Shown here: one piece after another, positions 38,501 to 49,656 of the stretch
Layout: each line of letters begins with the position of its first letter
Numbering within the stretch: position 1 is the first letter of the stretch
NCBI GenBank assembly: GCA_900708905.1
Contig: CAADRB010000044.1
Location: 188,604 to 252,603, forward strand
Direction of reading: 5' to 3'
DNA from: Hymenolepis diminuta
Taxonomy: Eukaryota > Platyhelminthes > Cestoda > Cyclophyllidea > Hymenolepididae
DNA length: 64,000 nt
Made by a program: the position numbers and the translations under genes
The notes under the pieces: model-generated
The model's input: the letters and a program-made list of their open reading frames with translations, nothing else
Told to the model about the DNA's origin: nothing
Database searches by the model: none

Positions 38501-41500
38501 CAAGATATGCATACGAGCCATGACATCAACAAAACGAGTGAGGAGACTTTGAATAGTTTCGAAATCTGAATCGCTTGATAGAGGAGATGGACCTAAATGC
38601 CTATTGAAAGTAATTTTAAATAACTTAAAGTCTATTACTCTTCTGGGAATGTATTATCCGTCAATGTGTCGGTAGATGGATCTCGATTTCTGGTTTTGGT
38701 CAATGTTCTTGGAAGACCACGATCTCTATCGTACTTAGTGATCATTTTACAATCTCCATAGCCTCCATTGGCAAGAGCAGTCAGCACTTCGGTGGCAACT
38801 CTGACAGAGGATTCGTCAACGGCGTCCTGAATTCTCGCCATCTGTATAAAAGAGGGAGTTTGATGAATATTGAATTTAGAATTCCAGCAAGTAAAGAAGG
38901 TCAAGTTGTTGAAATATCACAAGGATTTTCTTTTATTGGACTGTGGCTAATCTTGATTTCTTATATGAACAATACAATTCTGTATGACCGACCTAAGTTA
39001 TTTGCATTTATTGTGTGCTAATGGTAGCTGGAGGCCGTAAAATTTTTTGAAGCAAGGATGATTATGTTGTAGCCAAAGCTTTATTTATATATACGGCAGA
39101 AATCAACAAAGACAAAAGATAATAAATTATGCTTTTAAAACGCTGCTCGAAGAAGGGGGAAGTCGATGTGCTCTGAGAATTCGGATATAATTAATTAAGC
39201 AACCTCTATGCATAGATACACTGCAGCAAAATCTAAATTCTAACCCACGTAAAAATGGGAATATTCATCAATAAATTTTGATAAAAAATATACTTTTTGC
39301 GCTTTTGAGCATTGGCCTATCGCAGGATAAGTCCAAGTTTGAATGAGACGAATGTAGGTTGTTGAAAAATGGTTAAGTTATATCCATTACAAATTGTATT
39401 AATTCTAATTCCACAAAGAAGATAGCGAATGGGGATGCTGACAGAATGTTAGGAGACTGCAAAAGGAAAGAGACAGCCTTAAAACCCGAAGACAGAAATT
39501 GTGAGTAAGTGAAAGGGTAAAGCCCAAAATTCAGAGGTTAGATAGTTGAGTAAACTGAAAAAAAAAACAATTTAAAGACCGAAAGATGCGTCATTCGTAA
39601 GGTGAAGTAGGGAAAGTAGAAAACCGCTAAATCCGGAAGGTGATCCACGGTGTTAGTTCAACTTAGGTAGGGATTAAAGTCACCACATGAATGGAGCAAA
39701 GCTTTGTGAAGTTGTTCAGAACGTATTAAACAGGATCCCTACCGATGAACACATTTAACTTGCTCAGAGGTTCAGTAACAACTTGAAATGCTGTCATTCA
39801 TATATTTTGAATGAATACATGGATGTCCCAATCGTACTAAGCTATTTAAAGTAAACACCGAAAAATTTAACGAGGAGAAAAATAGCGGTGCTGAGTTAAA
39901 TGGAGATAAAATTGAATAAGAAAAATTACACAACTAAAGCAAAGTTTGCTAAACACTTAATTGAAATGAAATGGAATACATCTCATAATATTTATACCTC
40001 AAAATCTTTACTATTCCATCTTTCTATAATGGGGACTTCTCCCATGGATAATAAATGAACGAAAAGTTAAACTTACAGCAAGAGCAACCCGATCATTAAT
40101 TTTTCGATTTTGTAATTCAATGGCGGATAAATCTACAATATTATCCTCCGCATCTATTTCAACTCCATCACTTCTAAGATTTCCTAGTGTTGTAGTCATG
40201 GAGGAAATATCATTCCCTTCATGGTCACAACTTGGGAGTAAATTCCGCTCCACTGTTTGATTGAGTGACTTTCTCATCTTTCGATTACTTTCAAAGTGAA
40301 CAATAAGACCTCTGATGATATCACAAACATCACTTCTAGAATACGGAGAGCTCTGTGACTTATCCAGTAAGTCAGTATATCGATTGTAATTTACTTCTGA
40401 TTGCAGATATACAAGGACTGCTTGCAAATGTTGAATAATTTCATCAAATACTGGAAGGATTTCAGAAGATTGCATAGCACGTTTCTGAAATGTCTTGATA
40501 AAATCAGTGAATCGATACTTTAACCTACGTCATCTAATCTATGATTATCTCGATCTGATTTCCCTCTAGAATCTTTCAGTTCATTTATTGGTTCATAGTA
40601 CTGATTCTTACTACTTATTTGGTGCTGCAATGGACTAATTTCATTTTTCTGTTCTTCAAGATTTGTAATACTTGACCTTCTTACAGAGTCATATATTTTT
40701 GATGAAGTATTCGCATCTTGTTCGCACATATATTTTTTAGATAGATCAGTCGATTTCTGCGAATCTAGAATTATAAAAGTTGCATTTATGAATGAATAAT
40801 TGTCAGTTACTTTGTTTCGAATCTAAGGCTGATGTATTTACGATCTCTTTGGAACAGGTGGAACCTAATTCTGCCTCTAATGTGGCAATTCTTGTGTTTG
40901 CTTCAGACAGCCTTGCTTTAAGATCAGAGATTTCTCTACATTAAAAAATTATTTTATAAAACCGAAATACGATTTCTGGGCATTTCCGCGCATAAAAGAT
41001 TCTGTTTCAATCGCATCGTGAGTGCTTTCAGCTTGAAGTTGAAACAACTTTTGTGCCTGCAATTCTTCATTCAGATTATTGTAACGCTGTGTCCACTCTG
41101 GAAATATCATTCGAATAATTACTAATTTACCCCTTTCAGAAGTCTGAAATCTCAAAATTAAATTCTCATGGTCGTCATGAAGCATTTCATTTTCAGCTTT
41201 TAAAGACTCCAACATTTTACTAGGGAATACGTATTTGGTAATAATTGCCCTTACGATGCACTATTTAGTAAATGACATTTTTCCTGCAACTGATCAGAGA
41301 GCCTAGCATTTTCACTCTCGAGACCAGTAATTCGCTAAAAAAATATAAGAAAACATACATCTTACAAGAACAGAAGTCCCATCACAATCTCTTTCAAAAA
41401 CTTTCCGATAATTATGACAAAGAAGGGATAAGTTAAAATTTTCTCGACGCAACTTAGACATCTCCTTGAAAGATTAAAATACTCCACTTTTACCTCAAAA

Positions 41501-41653
41501 GCTTCAGAATTCAAAAGTTCCCTACTTTCCTGATGATTACCTACTTCGGGTGACTCCACTCTATTTCTGAAAAATATGTTTAAAGTATAACGAAAAATAC
41601 ATGCTCTCTTGACATATTGAGGAATCCGAGTTTGACATTCCAGCGAAGTCCAT
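35379..41653 (-). CDS. cnn: Centrosomin / CDK5RAP2-like coiled-coil protein
   Basis: Proposed exons, minus strand: 41653-41601, 41566-41494, 41464-41366, 41334-41255, 41219-41131, 41097-40971, 40935-40811, 40764-40529, 40484-40077, 38841-38639, 38600-38325, 38122-37837, 37765-37409, 37320-37242, 36950-36701, 36173-35958, 35920-35708, 35595-35379. Phases agree throughout: 3387 bases, 1128 residues. It starts MDFAGMSNSDSS. Residues 46-56 (KLRRENFNLSL) and the later LLNSASKMLESL match, in order and spacing, the CM1 motif of centrosomin, CDK5RAP2 and myomegalin. CM1 recruits gamma-tubulin ring complexes to centrosomes. Most of the rest is predicted coiled coil, with a polar insert around DLEANNSHDQ. 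The 5' half is cut by introns of 29-46 bases. The weakest join is 40077 to 38841, across a 1235-base intron to an exon starting with ATG; two genes cannot be excluded. Confidence 0.78.
38842..40076. other. Longest intron of the centrosomin-like gene
   Basis: A 1235-base gap without a supported exon. It separates a 5' half with ultra-short introns from a 3' half with somewhat longer ones. The downstream exon begins with ATG directly after an acceptor, so an internal promoter here is possible. Confidence 0.4.
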
Positions 41654-43270
41654 TAGATAAATGAAATTAATTTTACACTAACTCAGATAAAGAACAAGAT
41701 TTTTAGGTCTTATGTTTAGCGCTTTTTAAGTTCGGCTGAAAGTCGTCATGGAATAAACAAATAAAGAGTCCCTGAATTTAAATAACAAAAATTGCGAGCC
41801 TGTATGATATTTTATTACGGCAATCTATTTAAATGTAAAATTTTTTCTCTATTAGATATGAAACGATGGCAATCTGAAATTGTTCCTGCGGCTTAGCGAT
41901 ATTACTATCATAATTCATACAATACCAGCGCCTTAACATTTTCGCCAAAATACACCGAAAAGATAGATCAAAGTGCGTGAGTATTAACTGCAAAATTAAT
42001 TGCTAATCACTCTAAATATTTAGAAATATTTAAGTTAACCTAGTTATGAAAAATTTCATGTTCACAATCTATTTTGAATCCTTACCAAATTTCCGATTAA
42101 ATACTTCCTAATGAATCGAGCACTTGATAAACCTTGAAGATATTTTGCTAGCAAATGCAATGTATTAGTAAAAATATATTAATTTTAATTGAAAAAAATT
42201 GTATTTAATACCCCCATTCAAGGCATTAACTTTATTGTCAATTATACCTGCCATAGCCGCCTATTTTTTATCAATATTCATAGTATTTTTCCCGTTTTTT
42301 TATTCTCTGCCAATATATACATGTATGGAGGAACGGATAGGAAATTTCGCTGGTTGAACAAATTCTCAACTCAATAAGTATATTCAGTAATCGCCACTAG
42401 GGATTAGCATATAAAGCTAATATATATATTTAATATCAATTATTTCCGTCTGTGGATGGTTTTAACACACAAGTTGAGCAAAATATTAGATTCATTGGGG
42501 ATCTAAGACAAAAAATCCGAGATTGTCATCTATATAATGACAGTAAATAAATGGTATGCATGTAGATGATTTTCAGTGCCTATGTGCTGACGGGCATAAA
42601 TGAGATGACTTTAGAATTAACAGTTGTGCATGTTAAATACCCCATCTTTTATGGGCTCAAATTATTAAATAAATATTAATACAAACTGCAGCAAAGCATT
42701 CAGAAAAATAATATTTCAGTCTTAAGTCAAACGTTGCGGTCAAATCAATGATAAATTTCACGGACATTTGAATGGTATGAGTGTCTCAGTAATGCGCTCG
42801 TAAAAAGATAGATTTAATGTTATCGCCATATATTACATTTATTTCAGCGTGAATATGGACTATTTGCCAATTCAACTTAACCTAGTTATCGTTAGGCATC
42901 AGTTTAAACGGAAAAATGCACATTTAAAGTATACTCGACACGTATTCAAATACTATATGATAACGTCTGAGCATTATAAAATATTACCAATTAGATGAAC
43001 ATGTCTTAATTTCAAATTCACAATATGAGTATTGTACGGACACAACAGTTAAAATTATATCCCATTTTCGTAAATAAAAAATTTATTTAGTATGAACAAA
43101 CAATCATCAACGCGCTTTACCCGATTTCTCAAGTTTTCTCTTTACGATTGGCTGTTCGGCGCCTGAAGGTTTCTGCCGTACATGTGTATATACGCTCACA
43201 TGTGTATATACCTTTAATAAGACATATTACTGACCATATCTATCTATATACTAAAGAAAAGCTCAAAATC
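41654..43270. promoter_or_regulatory. Divergent intergenic region
   Basis: About 1.6 kb between the start codons of the minus-strand centrosomin-like gene (41653) and the plus-strand NUFIP1 gene (43271). It is AT-rich, with no coding frame supported on either strand. Both promoters must lie here unless leaders are spliced from further away; no core element is clear. Confidence 0.4.
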
Positions 43271-46200
43271 ATGGATTTACCGGATTTTTCGTCGCTTTAT
43301 GAAGCTGAATCAGCCTTGAACTACTTGAAAGAAGCTCTTGAAAAATCAAATTCAAACAAGCAGAACCTGTTTCAAAATGTGAGTAGCTAACTTTATGGAA
43401 ATTTTGTTGAGTTTTTCTCACGGATGAAACATTTTCATTTATACATATACTTGGCATCATTTAATTTTCATTTAGCCCCATTTGGGCGGCAGGGGAGGAC
43501 CCGTTAGAGCACAACCGCGAAGACAAAAACCGCAGTATGTTAGCGATGGTATATGTGGTCTTACATTTGGTACAATGAAACCAGCATTTGCCAATCCCTT
43601 GGCCATTTGTTGTCAAATGCTCTTCTTCACCCAACAGGAGTACGATCATCATACTTCAGAACATGTTCGTTGTCCTGGACTACCAGGCGTTGAAGGTAGC
43701 AGTTGTGGTAAAGATATTCACCCTTCAACTATCAAAATTCATTTGGAACTTGAACATAGGAATAAAACTAAGGCCGATGAGGCTGCAGAGAAGGATAAGG
43801 CGCTGAAAAGTTGGCGAGAGGCTCGTGCAAGGTAAATATGTGTTTTTACTGCATTTATTCAAACCTGCTCTCTCTTTTGATTGTTCGTTTTATTAAATTG
43901 CTTCTGTTAGAGCTGAATCTGAGTTATTTGATACAGCCATTGGCATTTTGTTCACTTGTAACATTTAAACATTGATTAACATCTTAATGTGTCAATATTT
44001 ACCTAATCTGTTTGCTACATTGTGGATTAAGACTTCTTATACTATTTATCTTAAATGGGTTTAATTCCTCTTGATATAAAAATAACTTTATACTCTCTGA
44101 CCTTTGTCTATTTCTGTTCTTGAAGGATGCTGTCTTAGTCGACAACTCTGCAGAATGGCGGTTGATTTAATATTTTTTTGTAGTTTTCCGTGAATTGATT
44201 TTCCCTCCAAAATTTTCCACAGGTGTTTGAAAATTGTTTTAACTCGGTAATTCTTTAGTTGGTAGCATTGTTTGAAATAAAAGCAGTTGTAAAAGAATGC
44301 TTGACTCGAGTAAAACAGATAAGAAGACCATAGTGATAGATCATGGCATAGCGAGATTGGCTGTCATCTCCTGGTTCATTGTCTGAGCAATTGAACATTA
44401 TTTGGGGCGAAAACACTCTTGTCTTCCCTCAATCTGAGCAATCGTACCTTTACAAAAGTGGCGACGTAATCTTGCGTTACAGTTTCACGTAGGTCTTCTG
44501 TTTTGCGTACTGTGTCAATGATTTTAGTAGTTCATATCTGACTTATAAAAGCAGTATATTTAGTTGATTACCGCAAATAAGTACCGAACGTTGACTAGTT
44601 ATTCGGAGTTGTCAATGCATTTTTCTCGTGGTTAATGTCGAATGATTCTTAAAAATTTTAATGAGCTTAAGAGAAGGCATTTCTATCTTTAAACATATTG
44701 ATGTTATCTAACTCTAATCCGTGAGATTGCTAAAATTTCAATTGGCATTACTAACACACTATTTATGCTGGTGTGCTTTTATTTTTTTTTGTGAATTTCT
44801 ATCTTTTTCCTTGTAGGAACTATCCCACTTTCGAACGTGTACAGGCCAAAATTCGAGAAGTGGGTTATCGTATGAACAGAGGACAGATCTTTGTGACGCG
44901 AAAATTCGGGTAATCATTGTCTGTTAAATATTTTCAAGGTCATTTCTGCAACTGAATGCTACGTATTTTTGAGATCGTTGTACTAGATTAAGCAAAAGCT
45001 TTGTTTCTTAATGCATTACTGATTGCTAGTTGTCTTAACGGGATCGTGTCTTTTGTGTTTACCAAAACATATTATTTGAAACAATTTCCTCCAGTTTAGA
45101 TCGATTTTTGCCTAGTTTTAAAAATAGTAGCAGATTGAATTGAGGTCTGAAAGCAATTGTAACTTTTCACTGATTGTAAACTATGTAAAGCAGTGATCAG
45201 AATTGAAGTGAATCAGATTTACTTCGATTTTCCATCACAAAACATATTGATACTGCGAATTTTAAGATTCATTTAACTGGCTAGAGGTCAAAACATCGAT
45301 ATTTGCTGTGCATGTCTGTTGATGTGGAGGGCCAACCTAACTGATTCAGGTCAACAAAAGGAATGATAGAATACGAGTTTCTCATAAGAGCAGGTTCAGA
45401 GTATCTTCTCTTGTAAGTCATAGTTGAATTCGATAACTACTGAATATTTCACACTGTCCTAAGGAATGACCACGAAGGCAAAATCAAGCATTTCCTTGTA
45501 TATATGCTAATATTTGAACAGTTTGGCCTGTGATATATCGGTTAGCATGCACATCTGCAAGATCAGAAGTCATGGGTTTAACGCCTATTCAATATTTGGT
45601 GTAATCGTAATCTGTAAGTTTCTCTGTAGAAAGGCCTCAGAGTTGTCTGTGTTTTTGTCAGAATGGAAGTGCATATCTAGTGGAGAAGGATCTTATGATT
45701 GTTCAGTCAGAAGAGCGTTACACATTTGCAATGCAATAGCTTTTCTTGCGTATGCATCAGTTGCATTGGTAACGTTGCGATCATCGGTCATATTAGAGGG
45801 CAAGAAATCTAATCTGCTTGGCGCGTATCCAGCGACGGCTTTTGTCAATCGAGATCGTTAATAATGAACAATTATAGAAGTGTTCAGACACGAATTTTCG
45901 AAATACCTTTTCCCTACCCAAGCCAAGTTTGGACCTAGGAAGCTTTACTATTTGCACCGATGGTCAGTGTTCAAGTCGACTAATTCAGAGGTCGCGATAT
46001 CAATCCCCCATCAAAATGAGTGGAGGAAAGAATACAAATTTTAGTCTGATGGAATTAGAATATCCTCCCTATCTCTGATTCACCCTGTTGAAATCGGGAA
46101 GTTGCTGTACTGGTTGAACTGTATTATCCATGTTATTATTTTCGCTCATTTTAGGACTCTAAACAAACGTGTCCCGCCTGAATTGCGTCCAATTCCAGAG

Positions 46201-49200
46201 AAGATAGTTAGACGATTCAAAGCAGCACCCGAGAATGAGGATCCAAACCAAACATCAGGTGAAAAAGTAAGTCTTGTGTCATGTCTTTTTATTGAATCCA
46301 ACTACTGATGAAATAGCTAGTAGTGCATTTTTATTTAGACAATGTCGAGTAGTTATAATGCACCAACCATTCAAGAAGACGCAAATCTCAACCAATCTGA
46401 ACATATCGATGATGATGAGAAAGTAGTAAGCAATGAAATATGTCATTTTTTTGCGTTCTTCACATTCTTTTCTGAAAAATAAAGTGAATTTCTAATTGCA
46501 GTTCTCTGATAATGAGGAAGAAGAAAAAGATAAAAGTGGCGAAGAAAACGAAGAAGATAAAGAAGTCGAGCAATCGGATAAATCCGATGGAGAAGACGAC
46601 CGGCAATCGGTAAAGGATGCTGATGATAATGAAGTATGATAGACGTTTTTTAATATTGACATCTAATGAAATTATTTCAGTAACATCAAAATTTGCGTCA
46701 ATGTTCATCTTACTTCCTTAGAATCTTAGTGTTCGATGCCTAATCACTGTAGGATGTGCATTGTTTTACCTACTGAAATTGTGTAATTTTTTTTTGTTTT
46801 ACAGGCTCCGGTCTTCGATGACGAAGATTTAGTTGACATCCCGGAAGTTTCGCAGAAGGAACAACCCATACCATCTACTGCTGCTCTTAATTACGACAGC
46901 GATCACAGCTGGTCAGAGGAACTCAAAGAGGATGAAGATACCGTCGAAAAGGGGTCTCAACCTTCTATTTCTGACAAAATTAATAGTATGTTCCTTTTTA
47001 ACTTAAAATAAGCGGATGAGAGTGAAATGTACAGGTGTAATTGAATTTTACGCCAATTTTAGAGCATATTTCAATAGTTGACTACGAGAGTTCCTCCGAA
47101 GAAGTCATAGAGGAGGATGCAGGTGATGCGAAAATAGTACCTCCTTTTGTAAGTCCATTTTTTTCCCTGATCAGCATACCATAAAAATGTTTGGTTTCTG
47201 TATGTAGAAATTTTTTAAAGGATATAAATGCATATATATAATGTCAGTTTATTTATAAAGATGCGTGAGTAGTGAGAAAAAAGTATTAAGGTTCGGAATA
47301 ATTCTCTTCAGTTGCTTTTTCAAAGGGTCTTTTGAAGAGACTCACAAAATTTGATATCGACATTAAGGATGACGTCCTAATATGTAACGTTTTAACCATC
47401 CCTGTCTTTTATAAAACAACCAGAAGTTGGGCGTTGGAGGTCCTAGTTAATCCGTACGCCTGAGGAACAGTGACCCTTTTAGTAGTACAAGACCATTACT
47501 TTCCATTCCGCGAAGATTTGCAATCCCTTGAGATGGGGATTTACGCTACTAGAAATAGGAATTGAAGTTTTTCAGTTTTCACCAGGACGATTACTATGAA
47601 GTATTTGTTTGCTCTTCAACTCAATTTTATATTACTGTGGCTCAAAATGCCTATTTTTATCGATTGAGGTTTCTATTCCTCGAAAAATTCAATTACTTCC
47701 CTAGGTTTAAATCTTAATCTTGTTCAATTTCGGATGTAAGCCTTGTTTTAATATTATGCGGTTTTGAACCGGATTTTTGGTTAAATTAAGAAAGGTGAAA
47801 AAACAAGAACTCAAAGGCAAATAGACATTATTCTCATATATACGGGGTGCGTATGGCATCTGAGGACACTTCATGCACTTTTAGAAAAACAGAAAATAAA
47901 ACTTTTAATGGTTGAAACTTTAAATTTCTTTTTACAAAACAAGTAAATATAATATTAACCTGGGTATCACTCTATATGTCCTCCTTCGGCTCCTATCACC
48001 CACTCACGTCCAGCCCGAAAGCGACTTACTGCAAGCTCTCATCAGGTGGTCCTTATTTATATCCCCCAGTCTTCGGACTATTGCTTCCATCAGAGAGGAG
48101 GATTTGGTGTTAAGGGGATGCTTATTAACTTCCTTTTCGAACACACTCCACGCGTAAAATACGTTAAGGAATAGAGTCTGGTGAGTTAGGATGCGGCCAT
48201 AAGTTTGGTGTGTCATGATGATGACAATTCTTTGCCATCAAATCCTGACTTTTGAGAGCTTTATGGGAGGGAGCCGAATCTGGTTGGAATACATAGGGTC
48301 TTCCTCTATTGACTACGCTGTCTATCCAAGGCGGCTCAACAACAATGATTTCAGATCTTCGAATTTCATTTTCTCCACCAGTAAATTTTGTATTGAAAGC
48401 TGTAGGTCTCGCTGTCAGAATCGTATCCTTGAAACGAACTTTCGATCAAATGTATTACATGCAATTTGGGTTAGAACTTAATTTTCCATCATGCACTATA
48501 TTTCATTGGCTGACAGTTTTCAAGAGTCGTCTACCTAAAATTGTGATAAACGAACAACTATAATATTCCTCCCTTCTTAGTTCATACTTATTTTCATTGA
48601 GTACATGATGTTTTAACAAGTCCACTTATTTAAATATCATATCGAGAGTGTATGTATCGGGTTCATAGGTGTCAAATTTCATTACAATAGAAATTTTTAT
48701 CGGTTCCCGTCTTGAATTTTTTGGCATTCTCTTTCAGCATTTACTTGTAATGTTTAGTTTTAAAGGTAATTTTCATTCGGAACTTTTTATTCAATTCGTA
48801 AAGCAGCCCTGAATTTAAAACAATCGTGTGAAAGCATGCACGCAGGAGCGTAGAATTTAGAAGAGTGGTTGCATTACCAATTTCTTTATAATTTCATATT
48901 CGAAGATAGATTTTGAAGCTAGCACAGCTCGTATCTATTTGAGCAATAGTTCGTAGTCCATGGAGGTCATTTTTGTTTTCCTACTTTCAGTGTCCTCCGA
49001 AAAACCTGAATCTAATTGAGCAGCTTGAATTTTTTAAACCCCAAAACCCTGAGGACGTCGAGATGAAGGAAGAAAAAGAATCTGCGGAAAAGGAAGATAG
49101 AAAAAACACTAACGGTGCGTTATTCGATAACTCTTTTTTCCACTCTGTGAACATCGCTATTATGATTTTTCTCTCCTTCAGAAGACCGCAAATTCCAAAC

Positions 49201-49656
49201 TCGTAACAGACGACGTCGAGATCGTTACTCTCAGATGCGTCGAAGTAGACGAAATCGTCCTGGAACGTCTTCCAGGCGTCAAAACAAAGACGATGAAGAT
49301 GAAGACGACTTACTAAAACCTCCATCGGCTGTTGAATTGGAGTTAGGTCTGGAATTGGATGAAATTTCTTCAAAAGGTGGCCAGAAGGCCTTTGCGAACC
49401 ATCCGGTTGTGGAAATGGCCAGGAAAAGACGTCTCTTCATGAGAAGGGCATCAACCATACTGAAACGACCAACTCTCCTGCATATGGTGAGCTTTCCACT
49501 GGCTGTTTGAAGTAATGTCATTTGCGATTGTCTTCTAAAAGCAACCTTTTTCTGTATTGTTTTTAGTTGCTTGCCGAAGAGATCCGTCACGAAAGAAACC
49601 AGTTAATGCAATGTGTTCGTTTCGTGGTCAACAATAACTTCTTTTTATCGAAATGA
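43271..49656 (+). CDS. NUFIP1: NUFIP1, snoRNP assembly factor
   Basis: Exons: 43271-43378, 43476-43831, 44817-44909, 46155-46266, 46339-46425, 46502-46633, 46805-46985, 47063-47148, 48991-49114, 49182-49486, 49567-49656. All phases agree: 557 residues. NUFIP1 bridges 15.5K/SNU13 and the R2TP/HSP90 machinery during box C/D snoRNP assembly in the nucleus and is also reported as a ribophagy receptor in mammals. Residues 149-159 (WREARARNYPT) are the hallmark of the NUFIP1 domain. The C-terminus (RPTLL..LLAEEIRHERNQLMQCVRF) matches the conserved ZNHIT3-binding end. A zinc-finger region (about 80-130) is present but altered. The middle is acidic (DNEEEEKDKSGEENEED) and a basic RNRRRRDRYSQ stretch follows. 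ATG 43271 is the first in-frame Met. Human NUFIP1 is 495 residues. Confidence 0.9.
45290..45420 (+). repeat. tRNA-derived SINE fragment
   Basis: Carries TGATGTGGAGGGCCAACCTA, a GGTCAACAAAAGGAATGATAG stretch and GAGTTTCTCATAAGAG in the order of the family. It lies in intron 3 of NUFIP1. Confidence 0.5.
45955..46070 (+). repeat. tRNA-derived SINE fragment
   Basis: Contains the B-box-like CAGAGGTCGCGATATCAATC and CCCCATC, as in the copies at 21735-21832 and 60655-60790. It lies in intron 3 of NUFIP1 just before exon 4. Confidence 0.4.
47285..47570 (+). repeat. Dispersed repeat, copy B (origin unknown)
   Basis: Related to 20150-20480 in the same orientation over about 280 bases, with shared blocks including CCGTCTTTT/CTGTCTTTTATAA and GAAGTTGGGCGTTGGAGGTCC. 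It is inserted in intron 8 of NUFIP1, next to the mariner relic. Stops in all frames show it is not coding. Confidence 0.5.
47985..48375 (-). pseudogene. Truncated mariner/Tc1-type transposase in NUFIP1 intron 8
   Basis: Minus-strand pieces IIVVEPPWIDS, DSAPSHKALKSQD, HHHDTPNLWPHPNSPD and MEAIVRRLGDINKDHLMRA appear in the order found in the transposase C-terminal half, including the catalytic-domain DSAPSH and SPD motifs. The N-terminal half is absent and frames change. It is a second copy of the element at 7255-8480 and is better preserved in this half. It enlarges an intron of 1842 bases in a gene whose other introns, apart from intron 2 (985 bases) and intron 3 (1245 bases), are mostly under 170 bases. 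Confidence 0.75.

Noticed and set aside
45514..45861. 115-codon plus-strand frame in intron 3 of NUFIP1
   Set aside because: It has no recognisable motif, no splice support, and it disrupts the phase between exons 3 and 4. It lies between SINE fragments and is probably a chance frame.
49279..49590. 103-codon minus-strand frame and the 48987-49373 minus-strand frame
   Set aside because: Both are antisense shadows of NUFIP1 exons 9-11, whose plus-strand product matches the family.
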